This document shows, in pieces, positions 37,469 through 44,917 of a stretch of DNA of 64,000 nucleotides. A program made the position numbers and the translations under genes. The stretch's first letter is position 1, and every line of letters starts with the position of its first letter. Under the pieces are notes generated by a model. The model worked only from the letters and a program-made list of their open reading frames with translations. It was not told the DNA's origin and did not search any database. Origin of the DNA: Terriglobus roseus (GTDB lineage: Bacteria; Acidobacteriota; Terriglobia; Terriglobales; Acidobacteriaceae); assembly GCF_900102185.1 (NCBI RefSeq), contig NZ_LT629690.1:1736001-1800000 (forward strand). The letters run 5' to 3'.

Positions 37469-39079
37469 ATGATTTCTGAGCGACTTTCCGGCGTTTTATT
37501 GCACGTGACATCGCTGCCTTCACAGGGCGGCATTGGTGATTTTGGCCCCGCTGCCTATGCGTTTGTTGATTTTCTTGCGGCGGCTAAACAACGGCTATGG
37601 CAGGTGCTGCCGCTGAATCCGGTGGGGTATGGCAATTCGCCGTATTCCGCCGTTTCTGCGTATGCGGGAAATCCTTTGCTGATCAGCCTGGAACATCTGC
37701 AACGCGATGGATGGCTGTATGCCGGTGAAGCCGATGGCCTTGCAGGAACATATGGGCCGGTGGACTTTGCGCGCGCACAGGCTGAAAAACTGCCATTGAT
37801 TGAACGTGCTGCGAGACGTTTCTTAAAGCGTTGCAGTACGGCTGATTGTCAGGCATTCGAAGCTTTTCGTGAGAACGGTAAGGGATGGCTCATCGACTAC
37901 GCGCGCTTTACGATTCTGCGGCGGAAGTACGATTACCGGCATTGGAATGAATGGCCCGCGGAGCTTGCTGCGCATGATGACGCTGCGCTGGAGACCTTCG
38001 ACAAAGAGAATCGCGAGGCGATGGAAATTGAGTTCGCCGTGCAGTTCCTGTTCATGCGGCAGTGGGAGACGCTGCGGGCATTCTGCACCAGCCGTGATAT
38101 TCGCGTGATGGGCGATATGGCGATCTTTGTGTCGTATGACTCGGCGGATGTCTGGGCGAACAAGGAAGTCTTCGATCTGGACGAGCATTACAAGCCGATT
38201 GCTGTGTCGGGTGTTCCGCCGGATTACTTTTCAGAGACAGGGCAGCGGTGGGGCAATCCACTGTATCGCTGGCGCTACCTGGAGCAACACGGATTTCAGT
38301 GGTGGATTGATCGCGTAAAGCGGCAGATGGAGTTGTACGACCTGCTGCGGCTGGATCACTTCCGCGGATTTGAAGCGTACTGGCGCATTCCTGCGGAAGA
38401 AGAAACAGCGATGAATGGCGAATGGATTGAAGCGCCGGGACACGCGTTGTTCGATCGTTTGAAGAGTGCGTTGGGTGGATCGCTGCCGTTCATTGCGGAA
38501 GATCTTGGCGTGATTACGGACAAGGTGGATAAGCTGCGCTGCGATTTTGACATGCCTGGCATGCGTGTCTTGCAGTTCGGATTTGCAGGCCGTGGAGCGC
38601 ATCTGCATCTGCCGCACAAGTACGACCGCAACACGGTTTGCTACACCGGGACGCATGACAACAACACCACGCTGGGCTGGTGGCTGGAAGCGCCTGAGAT
38701 GGATCGGAAGAACCTGCTGACGTACCTGGGGCCGCTGGCGCATCCGAATGATTGCGTCTGGGCCATGATTCGTTGCGCGGAGCGTTCGGTGGCGTCGATT
38801 TGCATTGTGCCGCTGCAGGATCTGCTCCATCTTGGGTCGGAAGGCCGAATGAATACTCCAGGAATTCCGGAGGCGAACTGGACGTGGCGCTATCTGCCTG
38901 AACAGCTGCATCCCGACATCAGCGTGCAGCTTCGGCACATTACGGAAGAGTGCGATCGCGACGCGTACATTCCGGAAGAAGTGCTGGAAGATGTTGATTC
39001 GCCACCGCCGCCGGAGGCCCTGCATGACCAGAGCGGCGAGCAGCAGGGAACCCAACCTGAGGCGCTGGCCAGCGCATAG
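37469..39079 (+). CDS. malQ: 4-alpha-glucanotransferase (GH77 amylomaltase)
   Basis: Transfers alpha-1,4-glucan segments between malto-oligosaccharides, in glycogen and maltodextrin metabolism. The GH77 landmarks are present: SLPSQGGIGDFG at the start, LPLNPVGYGNSPY, GDMAIFVSYDSADVW, the nucleophile block LLRLDHFRGFEAYW, acid/base FIAEDLGVIT, and GTHDNNTTLGW. From ATG 37469 it has 536 residues. The last 40 residues (acidic, Pro/Gln-rich) are not part of the usual enzyme. Stands alone after the PpiD-like gene. Confidence 0.96.
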   Translation: MISERLSGVLLHVTSLPSQGGIGDFGPAAYAFVDFLAAAKQRLWQVLPLNPVGYGNSPYSAVSAYAGNPLLISLEHLQRDGWLYAGEADGLAGTYGPVDFARAQAEKLPLIERAARRFLKRCSTADCQAFEAFRENGKGWLIDYARFTILRRKYDYRHWNEWPAELAAHDDAALETFDKENREAMEIEFAVQFLFMRQWETLRAFCTSRDIRVMGDMAIFVSYDSADVWANKEVFDLDEHYKPIAVSGVPPDYFSETGQRWGNPLYRWRYLEQHGFQWWIDRVKRQMELYDLLRLDHFRGFEAYWRIPAEEETAMNGEWIEAPGHALFDRLKSALGGSLPFIAEDLGVITDKVDKLRCDFDMPGMRVLQFGFAGRGAHLHLPHKYDRNTVCYTGTHDNNTTLGWWLEAPEMDRKNLLTYLGPLAHPNDCVWAMIRCAERSVASICIVPLQDLLHLGSEGRMNTPGIPEANWTWRYLPEQLHPDISVQLRHITEECDRDAYIPEEVLEDVDSPPPPEALHDQSGEQQGTQPEALASA

Positions 39080-39093
39080 CGTCGTAATCGAAT

Positions 39094-39114
39094 AAACTTC
39101 TTAGGAAGGAGTTT
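39094..39114 (+). promoter_or_regulatory. Hairpin that sequesters the Shine-Dalgarno
   Basis: AAACTTCTT (39094-39102) pairs with AAGGAGTTT (39106-39114) across a three-base AGG loop, with one G-T pair. The AAGGAG in the 3' arm is the ribosome site of the next small gene. The hairpin could act as a thermometer-like or helper-dependent switch. Inferred from pairing only. Confidence 0.45.
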
Positions 39115-39122
39115 CTTACACG

Positions 39123-39305
39123 ATGCCGCTGTCCGGTGAAGCGATCCGCACCATGAACTACGTTGACGATATTTCGGTAACGCTGCGCCGCATTCTGGCC
39201 GTGTTGCCTTCTCTTACCGAAGAGGAGCGCAGCCGCGTTGCAGAACACATTCAAAAGTCTGAGCCGAGCTATGCGTCGGTCGTCGCTGCGATTGAAGCGA
39301 AGTAA
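39123..39305 (+). CDS. Small conserved-looking protein of unknown function (60 residues)
   Basis: I do not recognise this 60-residue protein. It is likely all-helical and soluble: an N-terminal segment with MNYVDDISVTLRRILAVLPSL, then an EEERSRVAEHIQ helix and an alanine-rich end. AAGGAG lies nine bases before the ATG, inside a hairpin; a second in-frame ATG is at 39153. The gene is six codons-worth of bases (24 nt) from the next gene's preferred start and probably shares its transcript. There is no signal peptide or metal motif. Function unknown. Confidence 0.7.
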   Translation: MPLSGEAIRTMNYVDDISVTLRRILAVLPSLTEEERSRVAEHIQKSEPSYASVVAAIEAK

Positions 39306-39329
39306 GACGCGTTGAACACGGAACAAAAC

Positions 39330-39839
39330 ATGCACGGCCCGCTGACGCTTGCACTGATTGGTGCAGGCAAAGCGGGCCGTTCGCTTGCCGCTGCGGCGGT
39401 GAAAGCAGGGCATCGCGTGGTGCTGGAAGACGTGATGCCAGCGAAGTTGCGCGAAGCCTTGGAAGAGATTCCTACCGAAGGCATGCCGGGCACGCTGGAG
39501 ACGGTGACCACCGTGGAAGATGCCGTGCGCGAGGCCGATCTGGCAATTGATTTTGTGCCGGATGAGTTGGAGTCGAAGCTTGAGATCGTCTGCATGGTGG
39601 ACCGCATGGCTCCGCCGAAGACGATTCTCTGCATTCAGACGCGGGCTTTGAACGTGACTGATCTTGCGGCTTGTACGTATCGCGCAGATCGCTGCGTTGG
39701 ATTGGCGTTTGATGATGCTTCCGCTTTGATTACGCGAGGCGAGAAGACGTCGGACGAAACGATGCAGTTGGTAGAGGCTTTTGCGCGATCATGCCGTGAG
39801 GCAGTGGCGTTGCGCGAAGAGTCGCCGATTTTGCTTTAA
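39330..39839 (+). CDS. 3-hydroxyacyl-CoA dehydrogenase NAD-binding domain protein (short)
   Basis: Contains only the Rossmann NAD-binding domain of the 3-hydroxyacyl-CoA dehydrogenase superfamily: LIGAGKAGRSLA is the GxGxxG loop, and VVLEDVMPAKLREALEEI and AIDFVPDELESK follow as in PaaH/FadB-type proteins. The 169 residues stop before the C-terminal catalytic and dimerisation domain normal in this family (about 280 residues). No frameshifted remainder is visible downstream, where a hairpin follows. It may bind a dinucleotide without being a complete dehydrogenase. Start ATG 39330 is preferred over TTG 39312. Confidence 0.8.
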   Translation: MHGPLTLALIGAGKAGRSLAAAAVKAGHRVVLEDVMPAKLREALEEIPTEGMPGTLETVTTVEDAVREADLAIDFVPDELESKLEIVCMVDRMAPPKTILCIQTRALNVTDLAACTYRADRCVGLAFDDASALITRGEKTSDETMQLVEAFARSCREAVALREESPILL

Positions 39840-39850
39840 GCAAAAAGCAA

Positions 39851-39872
39851 GGCCCTGAACGTCTTCAGGGCC
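39851..39872. terminator. Hairpin between convergent genes
   Basis: GGCCCTGAA (39851-39859) and TTCAGGGCC (39864-39872) with a CGTC loop. No plus-strand T-tract; on the minus strand the run TTGCTTTTTG follows, so it may mainly end the small secreted-protein transcript. Confidence 0.6.
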
Positions 39873-39903
39873 ATCATGGTGGACTCGACTTCAGTCCTGA
39901 TGT

Positions 39904-40062
39904 TCAGCGATGAGCTGTCTGCTGCTGGCCCGTGGGACGCGGTGCGCTGTTGTGATAGCTGGGTGCGCTATCGTGAGTGCGCGGTGAGCGGTCGTGCTCC
40001 TGGGCGGCAATTGCAAGCGGTGTGGCGAGGGCAAGTAGAACTGCGGCGATGCGATACGTCAT
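39904..40062 (-). CDS. Small secreted protein (52 residues), unknown
   Basis: A very short gene. The 52 residues start with a clean signal peptide (MTYRIAAVLLALATPLAIAA), predicted cut before QEHDRS, leaving a mature peptide of about 32 residues rich in His, Ser, Pro, Arg and Gln. AAGGGG (40073-40078) lies ten bases upstream of the ATG. A hairpin follows the stop codon. The gene is preceded by a 180-base leader with three potential stems. I recognise no family; metal or polyanion binding by the His-rich tail is possible but unsupported. Confidence 0.55.
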   Translation of the reverse strand: MTYRIAAVLLALATPLAIAAQEHDRSPRTHDSAPSYHNSAPRPTGQQQTAHR

Positions 40063-40081
40063 GGGAAATACACCCCTTGAT

Positions 40082-40240
40082 GAGTCGGGCGCCGTCGAGC
40101 GGTCGCGGCCTTTGCCAGACTCGGCTTGGGAAGCGGGATACTACGTACCGGGTCCGTTCAAATCTCCGGTACGGCTGGCCTTATGCCAATCTTTTGAAGT
40201 CGGTGTCCCGGGTGTCGACGCCCCGGTCCTGACCAACTTC
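40082..40240 (-). ncRNA. Candidate structured leader RNA before the small secreted protein
   Basis: Three stems are seen in order on the minus strand: (1) 40240-40232 with 40204-40196, nine pairs with one G-T, enclosing CCGGG/CCCGG (40226-40222 with 40212-40208); (2) 40173-40166 with 40151-40144, eight perfect pairs with a 14-base loop; (3) 40122-40118 with 40086-40082, with inner GGC/GCC pairs. The Shine-Dalgarno comes right after stem 3. No known riboswitch motif was recognised. The stretch 40063-40363 has no gene otherwise. Confidence 0.4.
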
Positions 40241-40318
40241 GGTACACATTTCTAGACGCTCTAGATCGCTCGAGGATTCATGTTTTCGCGGCGCTGTTGC
40301 CCATGATGGCACAGCAAA

Positions 40319-40343
40319 GGGACGCAGCTTTACGCCACGTCCC
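40319..40343 (-). terminator. Terminator of the M1-like gene
   Basis: GGGACG and CGTCCC pair, and on the minus strand ACGTGGC and GCTGCGT extend the stem with G-T pairs to a GTAAA loop, followed by TTTG. It lies about 20 bases after the M1-like stop codon. Confidence 0.6.
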
Positions 40344-40363
40344 CTAATCCCAATGAAGTCAAT

Positions 40364-42352
40364 TTAGTCCGTTGCGCGTGGGCGTTCGTAGGGCTTTTGC
40401 AGCAGCGCACGCGCTTCGTTAATCGCGCCTTGCGTGTTGTCGTTGGTCTGAACGGCGAGCCGATATTCCTGTACCGCGCGGTCGCGCTGGCCGGTGATAT
40501 CAAAAATCTTGCCGAGGCCAATGTGGCTCCAGACCTGTGTCCAGCGCGGGTCGCCATCACCACGCAGAGCGTCGCGATAGCTGTTGGCTGCGGATTGGTA
40601 GTTACGCTGCGTGAAGAAGATCTCTGCGATGCGATAGGTGGCCAGCGAGGAGTTCTTGTTGGTGTCGAGAGCTTTCTGGTACTCAGCGAGAGCGCCGATG
40701 AGATCGCCCTGCGCGACAAGCTGCTGGCCCTTCAGAACAGCAACGCGGACAGCGAGGTCGGGCGTGCTCTTGAGAATCCAGTTGTCGGGATCGATGACGA
40801 TGCGGCGCGGACGACCGAAGGTTTCAATCGTGTAAGCGGAGTCGGTTCCTGAGACATCAATCTTGCGCGTTTCTGTTTTGCCATCGGTTTCGATGCGAAG
40901 GTCGACGGGCATGCGGAAGAGGTCCAGGTCTTGTGCAACAGCACCAACAGTACGGAAACCTTTGCCCCCGCCGAGACGATAGACCGTGTACTTGTTCTGG
41001 AAGGTGGGCGCTCCGGTGCCGTCCAGCCATTGCGCGAAGAACGGCGTCAGATTGGTGCTGTCGCCTGCGGTAAGCTTCGCGATGTTCTCGAGATCAGCCG
41101 TGCGCACAGGTTTGTCGCGATAGGTGGAGAGCAGGTTCTTCAGGAAGGTGAGGAACTTGTCGTCGCCGAACTGGTAGCGCAGCATGTGAAAGACCATGGC
41201 GCCCTTTTCCAGCGTCATGGATTGGAATTGTGGCGAGAAGGGATCGATGCGAGCGAGCGTGGTGAGTGGCTGCGTGTCGTATGCGAGCGCGCCTGCCTCA
41301 ATGTCGAGCATGGCGCTCTGCAATGCAGTTTTGCCGCCGTTCTCTTCCAGGTTCATCAACTCGCCGTAGCGCGCCATGCCGTTGGTGATCCATGCGTCGT
41401 TGAGCGTGGCGGGGCTGATGGCTGAACCGAACCACTGGTGCGCGATGGTGTTGGCGAGAAGGCGGTGGCTGTTCTTGTCGCCGATGCGATTGCCCGCAAT
41501 GGCGATGACTTCCGGGCCCCACGAGGCGCTCACGGAGTCGTCAGGAATTTCAACGATCTGAAGGATGCCGGATTCAGGTGCGCCGAAGCTTTGGGTGAAG
41601 AACTCCTGCTGCTGTGCTGCGGTGGCGGCGTACTCGGCGGCGTTGGCCTTGTGCTTCTCCGTTACGTAGACGGATACCTGGCGGGCGTCCGCGGTTTTGA
41701 TGGCGGGAAGGAATTTGCCGATCACCAGTGTTCCGGGAAGACCTGGTTTGTTCCAGAGGAAGTCAAACTCGGTCTTCTTGTCCGGCATTGCCTTCTTGGC
41801 AACAAAGCCACTGGAAACAGCGGTTTCGCCGTCCGGCACGGTGACCTTCAGGTCCATGGTGAAGCGGTTGGTGTACAGGCCAACCATGGGGAACCAGCGT
41901 CCGGGATAGAGCAGGATGGAGACGGGATCGGCGATGGCGGCCATCTTGATGCCTTCCACCGGACTTGTATCCTCGTCTTTCAGAATGCCAGCGTAAGCGA
42001 ATGTAAACGTGGCACTTGTGCCGCTGGCCATGGGCGCAGGAAGGGATACGGTAACTGTGGAGCGACGGGCGTCGCGATCGCTATCGAGCGGCTTGGCCGC
42101 TGGGCCGCCGGTGATTTTGGTGATCCGCAAACCGTTGTTCAGCTCAAAGGTGGCGGAGGTGATGTCCTGGTTCGCCGTGAAGGTGACCTGTGCCGTGGCG
42201 GTCAGACGCTGCGCTGTGGGGTCAACCTCGGCCGTGATGGCATAGCCGGTGACGTTGATAGGCTGTCGCGTGGAGCTCTGCGCAAAGGCAGCGGAGCCTA
42301 GCGCGAAGAGGGCGGCGCTGGCAAAGGCGAGTGTCGTGCGAATCGCAGGCAT
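40364..42352 (-). CDS. M1 aminopeptidase-like protein lacking the zinc site, with TPR tail
   Basis: The fold is M1 family: an N-terminal beta-saddle (TAEVDPTAQRLTATAQVTF, FELNNGLRI), then a thermolysin-like domain with AHQWFGSAISPATLNDAW. But HExxH reads NTIAH: the first histidine and the catalytic glutamate are gone, the third ligand (normally E in WxxEG) is N in AWITNGMARY, and GAMEN is not present. It is therefore probably not an active peptidase. Residues about 570-650 form two TPR-like repeats (AEYQKALDTNKNSS, AANSYRDAL). From ATG 42352 it has 662 residues with a signal peptide to AAFAQ. It may act as a secreted binding or scaffold protein. Confidence 0.88.
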   Translation of the reverse strand: MPAIRTTLAFASAALFALGSAAFAQSSTRQPINVTGYAITAEVDPTAQRLTATAQVTFTANQDITSATFELNNGLRITKITGGPAAKPLDSDRDARRSTVTVSLPAPMASGTSATFTFAYAGILKDEDTSPVEGIKMAAIADPVSILLYPGRWFPMVGLYTNRFTMDLKVTVPDGETAVSSGFVAKKAMPDKKTEFDFLWNKPGLPGTLVIGKFLPAIKTADARQVSVYVTEKHKANAAEYAATAAQQQEFFTQSFGAPESGILQIVEIPDDSVSASWGPEVIAIAGNRIGDKNSHRLLANTIAHQWFGSAISPATLNDAWITNGMARYGELMNLEENGGKTALQSAMLDIEAGALAYDTQPLTTLARIDPFSPQFQSMTLEKGAMVFHMLRYQFGDDKFLTFLKNLLSTYRDKPVRTADLENIAKLTAGDSTNLTPFFAQWLDGTGAPTFQNKYTVYRLGGGKGFRTVGAVAQDLDLFRMPVDLRIETDGKTETRKIDVSGTDSAYTIETFGRPRRIVIDPDNWILKSTPDLAVRVAVLKGQQLVAQGDLIGALAEYQKALDTNKNSSLATYRIAEIFFTQRNYQSAANSYRDALRGDGDPRWTQVWSHIGLGKIFDITGQRDRAVQEYRLAVQTNDNTQGAINEARALLQKPYERPRATD

Positions 42353-42447
42353 GCTGGCAGAAATCCTTTTGGTGCAGGGACAGACTAGCCCCTTCTCCAG
42401 AGCTGTCAAACGGTTAGACGCAGATCGGCGGGGTGTGTTGTGAGGGA

Positions 42448-43623
42448 TCAGGAGAGCGCCTCCAGAACGGCGTCGCGCAGACTCTCAATGGCGGTATGGT
42501 TCGTGGGGCTCAGCAGACGGCGCCGGACCTCGGCCAGCGCTTCGATCTGCTCTTCGCGTTGGGGCGTGTCAGCGAGGAGAGGCTTCAGCGCTGCGGCTAC
42601 GTTTGCGCCGGTGAACTGATCCTGCAGAAGCTCTGGAACGACGCGGCGCTTTGCGATGAGGTTGACCATGGCAATGGGGAGATTGCCGTGCTGGTCGACC
42701 TCTGCCGGGATTTCCGGCGGGTATTTGACCAGCGCTTTTGCCATGCGGAAGGTCAGGTTCGATACGCGATAGACCACCACGAAAGGCGTGCCGATGACAG
42801 CGGTCTGAACGGTTGCTGTTCCGCTGGCGACCACTGCGGCGCGGCTATGCATGAGTGCGGCTCTTGCGTCATCCACCAGATGAAATGAGCCACTCCTTGC
42901 ATGCGAACGCATCTGGTCACGGCGGTCATGATTCACAGTGGGAGCTACGGGGATGAGGTATTCGTAACCGTCGCCAAGGAGCATGGCGGCTTGAACAAGT
43001 CCAGGCAGATTGGCGTCGATTTCGCCACCACGGCTACCTGGTAGAAGCGCGACCCATGGCTTGAGAGGATTCAGAGCATAGCGTGTGGCGTACGCTTCGC
43101 GCGTGATCGTGGGCAGCGGTTGTTCAGCGAGCGGATGGCCTACAAACTCGGCTTTGACGCCGCGATTTTCATAGAAGGGCTGCTCGAAGGGAAAGATGGT
43201 GAGCATCTTTGAGACGCGTTGCTGAACCCACCGCAGACGCTTACGCTTCCATGCCCACAGTTGCGGCGACACGAACCAGATGACTGGTACACCCATTTGC
43301 TTGAGGTGTTTCGCGAGGCGGAAGTTTACGTCCGGGAAGTCGATGAGGACAGCGACGTCGGGACGCTGTTTCTTTATCGACTGCACCAGCGCGTTGTAGC
43401 TGCGCAGGATGGTGGGGATGTGACGCAGGATCTCCGTGATGCCCATGACGGCGACGTCTTCCGCGCGGATGACACGTTCCTGGCCGACGGCTTCCATGGC
43501 TGTGCCACCGAGGCCTGTGAATCGAGCTTCAGGCAGAACTTCGCGGAGGGCTGTGATCAGCTCTGCGCCGTAGTGATCGCCGGAGGCTTCGCCTGCTGAG
43601 AGAAAGATGAGGGGACTCTTCAC
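42448..43623 (-). CDS. lpxB: Lipid-A-disaccharide synthase LpxB
   Basis: GT19 glycosyltransferase that joins UDP-2,3-diacylglucosamine and lipid X in lipid A synthesis at the inner membrane. The start AGEASGDHYGAEL is the family's N-terminal motif, followed by GITEILRHIP, LIDFPDVNFRLAKHLK, VSPQLWAWKRKR, FPFEQPFY, LPGSRGGEI and ASGTATVQTA. I use GTG 43623 (391 residues), because the conserved sequence begins a few codons later and the frame upstream has no family similarity. The presence of lpxB implies a lipid A outer membrane. Confidence 0.94.
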   Translation of the reverse strand: MKSPLIFLSAGEASGDHYGAELITALREVLPEARFTGLGGTAMEAVGQERVIRAEDVAVMGITEILRHIPTILRSYNALVQSIKKQRPDVAVLIDFPDVNFRLAKHLKQMGVPVIWFVSPQLWAWKRKRLRWVQQRVSKMLTIFPFEQPFYENRGVKAEFVGHPLAEQPLPTITREAYATRYALNPLKPWVALLPGSRGGEIDANLPGLVQAAMLLGDGYEYLIPVAPTVNHDRRDQMRSHARSGSFHLVDDARAALMHSRAAVVASGTATVQTAVIGTPFVVVYRVSNLTFRMAKALVKYPPEIPAEVDQHGNLPIAMVNLIAKRRVVPELLQDQFTGANVAAALKPLLADTPQREEQIEALAEVRRRLLSPTNHTAIESLRDAVLEALS

Positions 43624-43777
43624 GCACCTACAGTCTAGTAGCTGGAGCGTGAAAGTACAGATAGCAGGAACATTTGGCCTCAACAGAAAGAAAAATTTTC
43701 TGTGCAACATCCCCGGCGCAGCCGTGTCTTCACGTTTGTCCCGCAGCCATGCTGCGAACAAAAGGGAGACGATTCTG

Positions 43778-44842
43778 ATGAAGACGTTCACACGCACTGC
43801 CACTCTTGCAGCCATAGCTGCTTTCGCTGCCGCCGTTCCATTGGCGCAGCATGCTTCCGCGCAGTCTTTTGCGATTGGGATTTCCATCCATACGGCACCG
43901 CCGGTATTGCCTGTGTACGTGCAGCCAGCCTGCCCGCAGCCGGGTTATATGTGGACGCCGGGATACTGGGCTTGGGGTCCTGAGGGCTATTACTGGGTTC
44001 CGGGTGTGTGGGTGGCTCCGCCGCGCGTGGGTGTGTTGTGGACGCCGGGCTACTGGGGTTTTGAGAGCGGCGCGTATCTGTGGCATGCAGGCTACTGGGG
44101 ACCGCATGTTGGCTTCTATGGCGGCGTGAATTACGGCTTCGGTTACGGTGGCGTTGGCTTCGGTGGCGGCATGTGGGCTGGCAACGTCTTCCGCTATAAC
44201 ACTGCTGTGGTGAACGTGAATACGACGATCATTCACAACACCTACATTGATCGCACGGTGGTTCACAACACGGTGGTCAACCGCACCAGCTTCAATGGTC
44301 CTGGAGGCATTTCCGCACGGCCCACGCCGCAACAGATGGCCTTCAATCGTGAGCAACATTTTGGTGCCACAGTGAACCAGCAACAGCACCAGAACTTTGC
44401 ATCGCAGGATCGGAATGCGTTTGCGCGGAACAATGGTGGCCGTCCACAGACCGTGGCGATGACGAACGTTGGCGGCAACCGGTTTGGTGCACAGGGACGT
44501 CCTGCCGCTGGACCGGCAATGAATCCGGGTGCGCGTCCCGCAGGACAACCGAACGGAGCTCCTGTGCAGCGCGGCTTCGCCAACAACACGGTGAACAATC
44601 GTGAGGTGAATCAGCAGCAGCGCGTTGCGAATGGCATTGATAGCGGTCGCATGTCACCGGGCGAAGCAGCGCGAGCGGAGAATCGTCAGCAATCGATTGA
44701 TCGCCAGGTGCGGCAGGATCGTGTTGCGAACGGTGGTCGGATGACGGCTCCGGAGCGGCAGCAGGTGAACCACGAACAGAATGCGGCAAGCAGGCAGATC
44801 AGCCGCGAAAACCACAACGAGGCGCATGGACCGCGTCGTTAA
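43778..44842 (+). CDS. YXWV/YXWGXW-repeat secreted protein
   Basis: Secreted protein with a signal peptide to HASAQS. Residues about 45-115 hold YMWTPGYWAWGPEGYYWVPGVWV-type repeats (three to four copies of the W-G-Y-Y-W unit), a motif of envelope or lipoprotein-like proteins of unknown role. A glycine/aromatic stretch, an Asn/Thr/Val block (NTTIIHNTYIDRTVVHNT) and a long Gln/Asn/Arg-rich disordered tail follow. Start ATG 43778 is set by AGGGAG nine bases upstream; the frame is open further back, over the lpxB start. The function is not known. Confidence 0.85.
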   Translation: MKTFTRTATLAAIAAFAAAVPLAQHASAQSFAIGISIHTAPPVLPVYVQPACPQPGYMWTPGYWAWGPEGYYWVPGVWVAPPRVGVLWTPGYWGFESGAYLWHAGYWGPHVGFYGGVNYGFGYGGVGFGGGMWAGNVFRYNTAVVNVNTTIIHNTYIDRTVVHNTVVNRTSFNGPGGISARPTPQQMAFNREQHFGATVNQQQHQNFASQDRNAFARNNGGRPQTVAMTNVGGNRFGAQGRPAAGPAMNPGARPAGQPNGAPVQRGFANNTVNNREVNQQQRVANGIDSGRMSPGEAARAENRQQSIDRQVRQDRVANGGRMTAPERQQVNHEQNAASRQISRENHNEAHGPRR

Positions 44843-44860
44843 ACAACACTGAAAGTAATA

Positions 44861-44887
44861 GGGCGCGCTTAGTGAATAAGCGCGCCC
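44861..44887. terminator. Bidirectional terminator
   Basis: GGGCGCGCTTA (44861-44871) and TAAGCGCGCCC (44877-44887) pair perfectly across five bases, between convergent genes. Confidence 0.85.
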
Positions 44888-44917
44888 TTCTTTATTGCAC
44901 GATGCCGATGCCGATGC

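Noticed and set aside
40140-40175. TTCAAATC reminiscent of a tRNA T-loop
   Set aside because: The flanking five bases on each side do not pair and no acceptor or anticodon arm could be built.
40196-40240. GGTCAGGACCGG reminiscent of the SRP RNA apical loop
   Set aside because: The conserved GGAAGGAAGCAGC-type segment does not follow, and the surrounding pairing does not match SRP RNA.
39876-40255. Two overlapping plus-strand frames (118 and 92 codons) over the small secreted gene and its leader
   Set aside because: They run antisense to a better supported signal-peptide gene and structured leader, and their translations are low-complexity Arg/Ser/Cys-rich with no domain.
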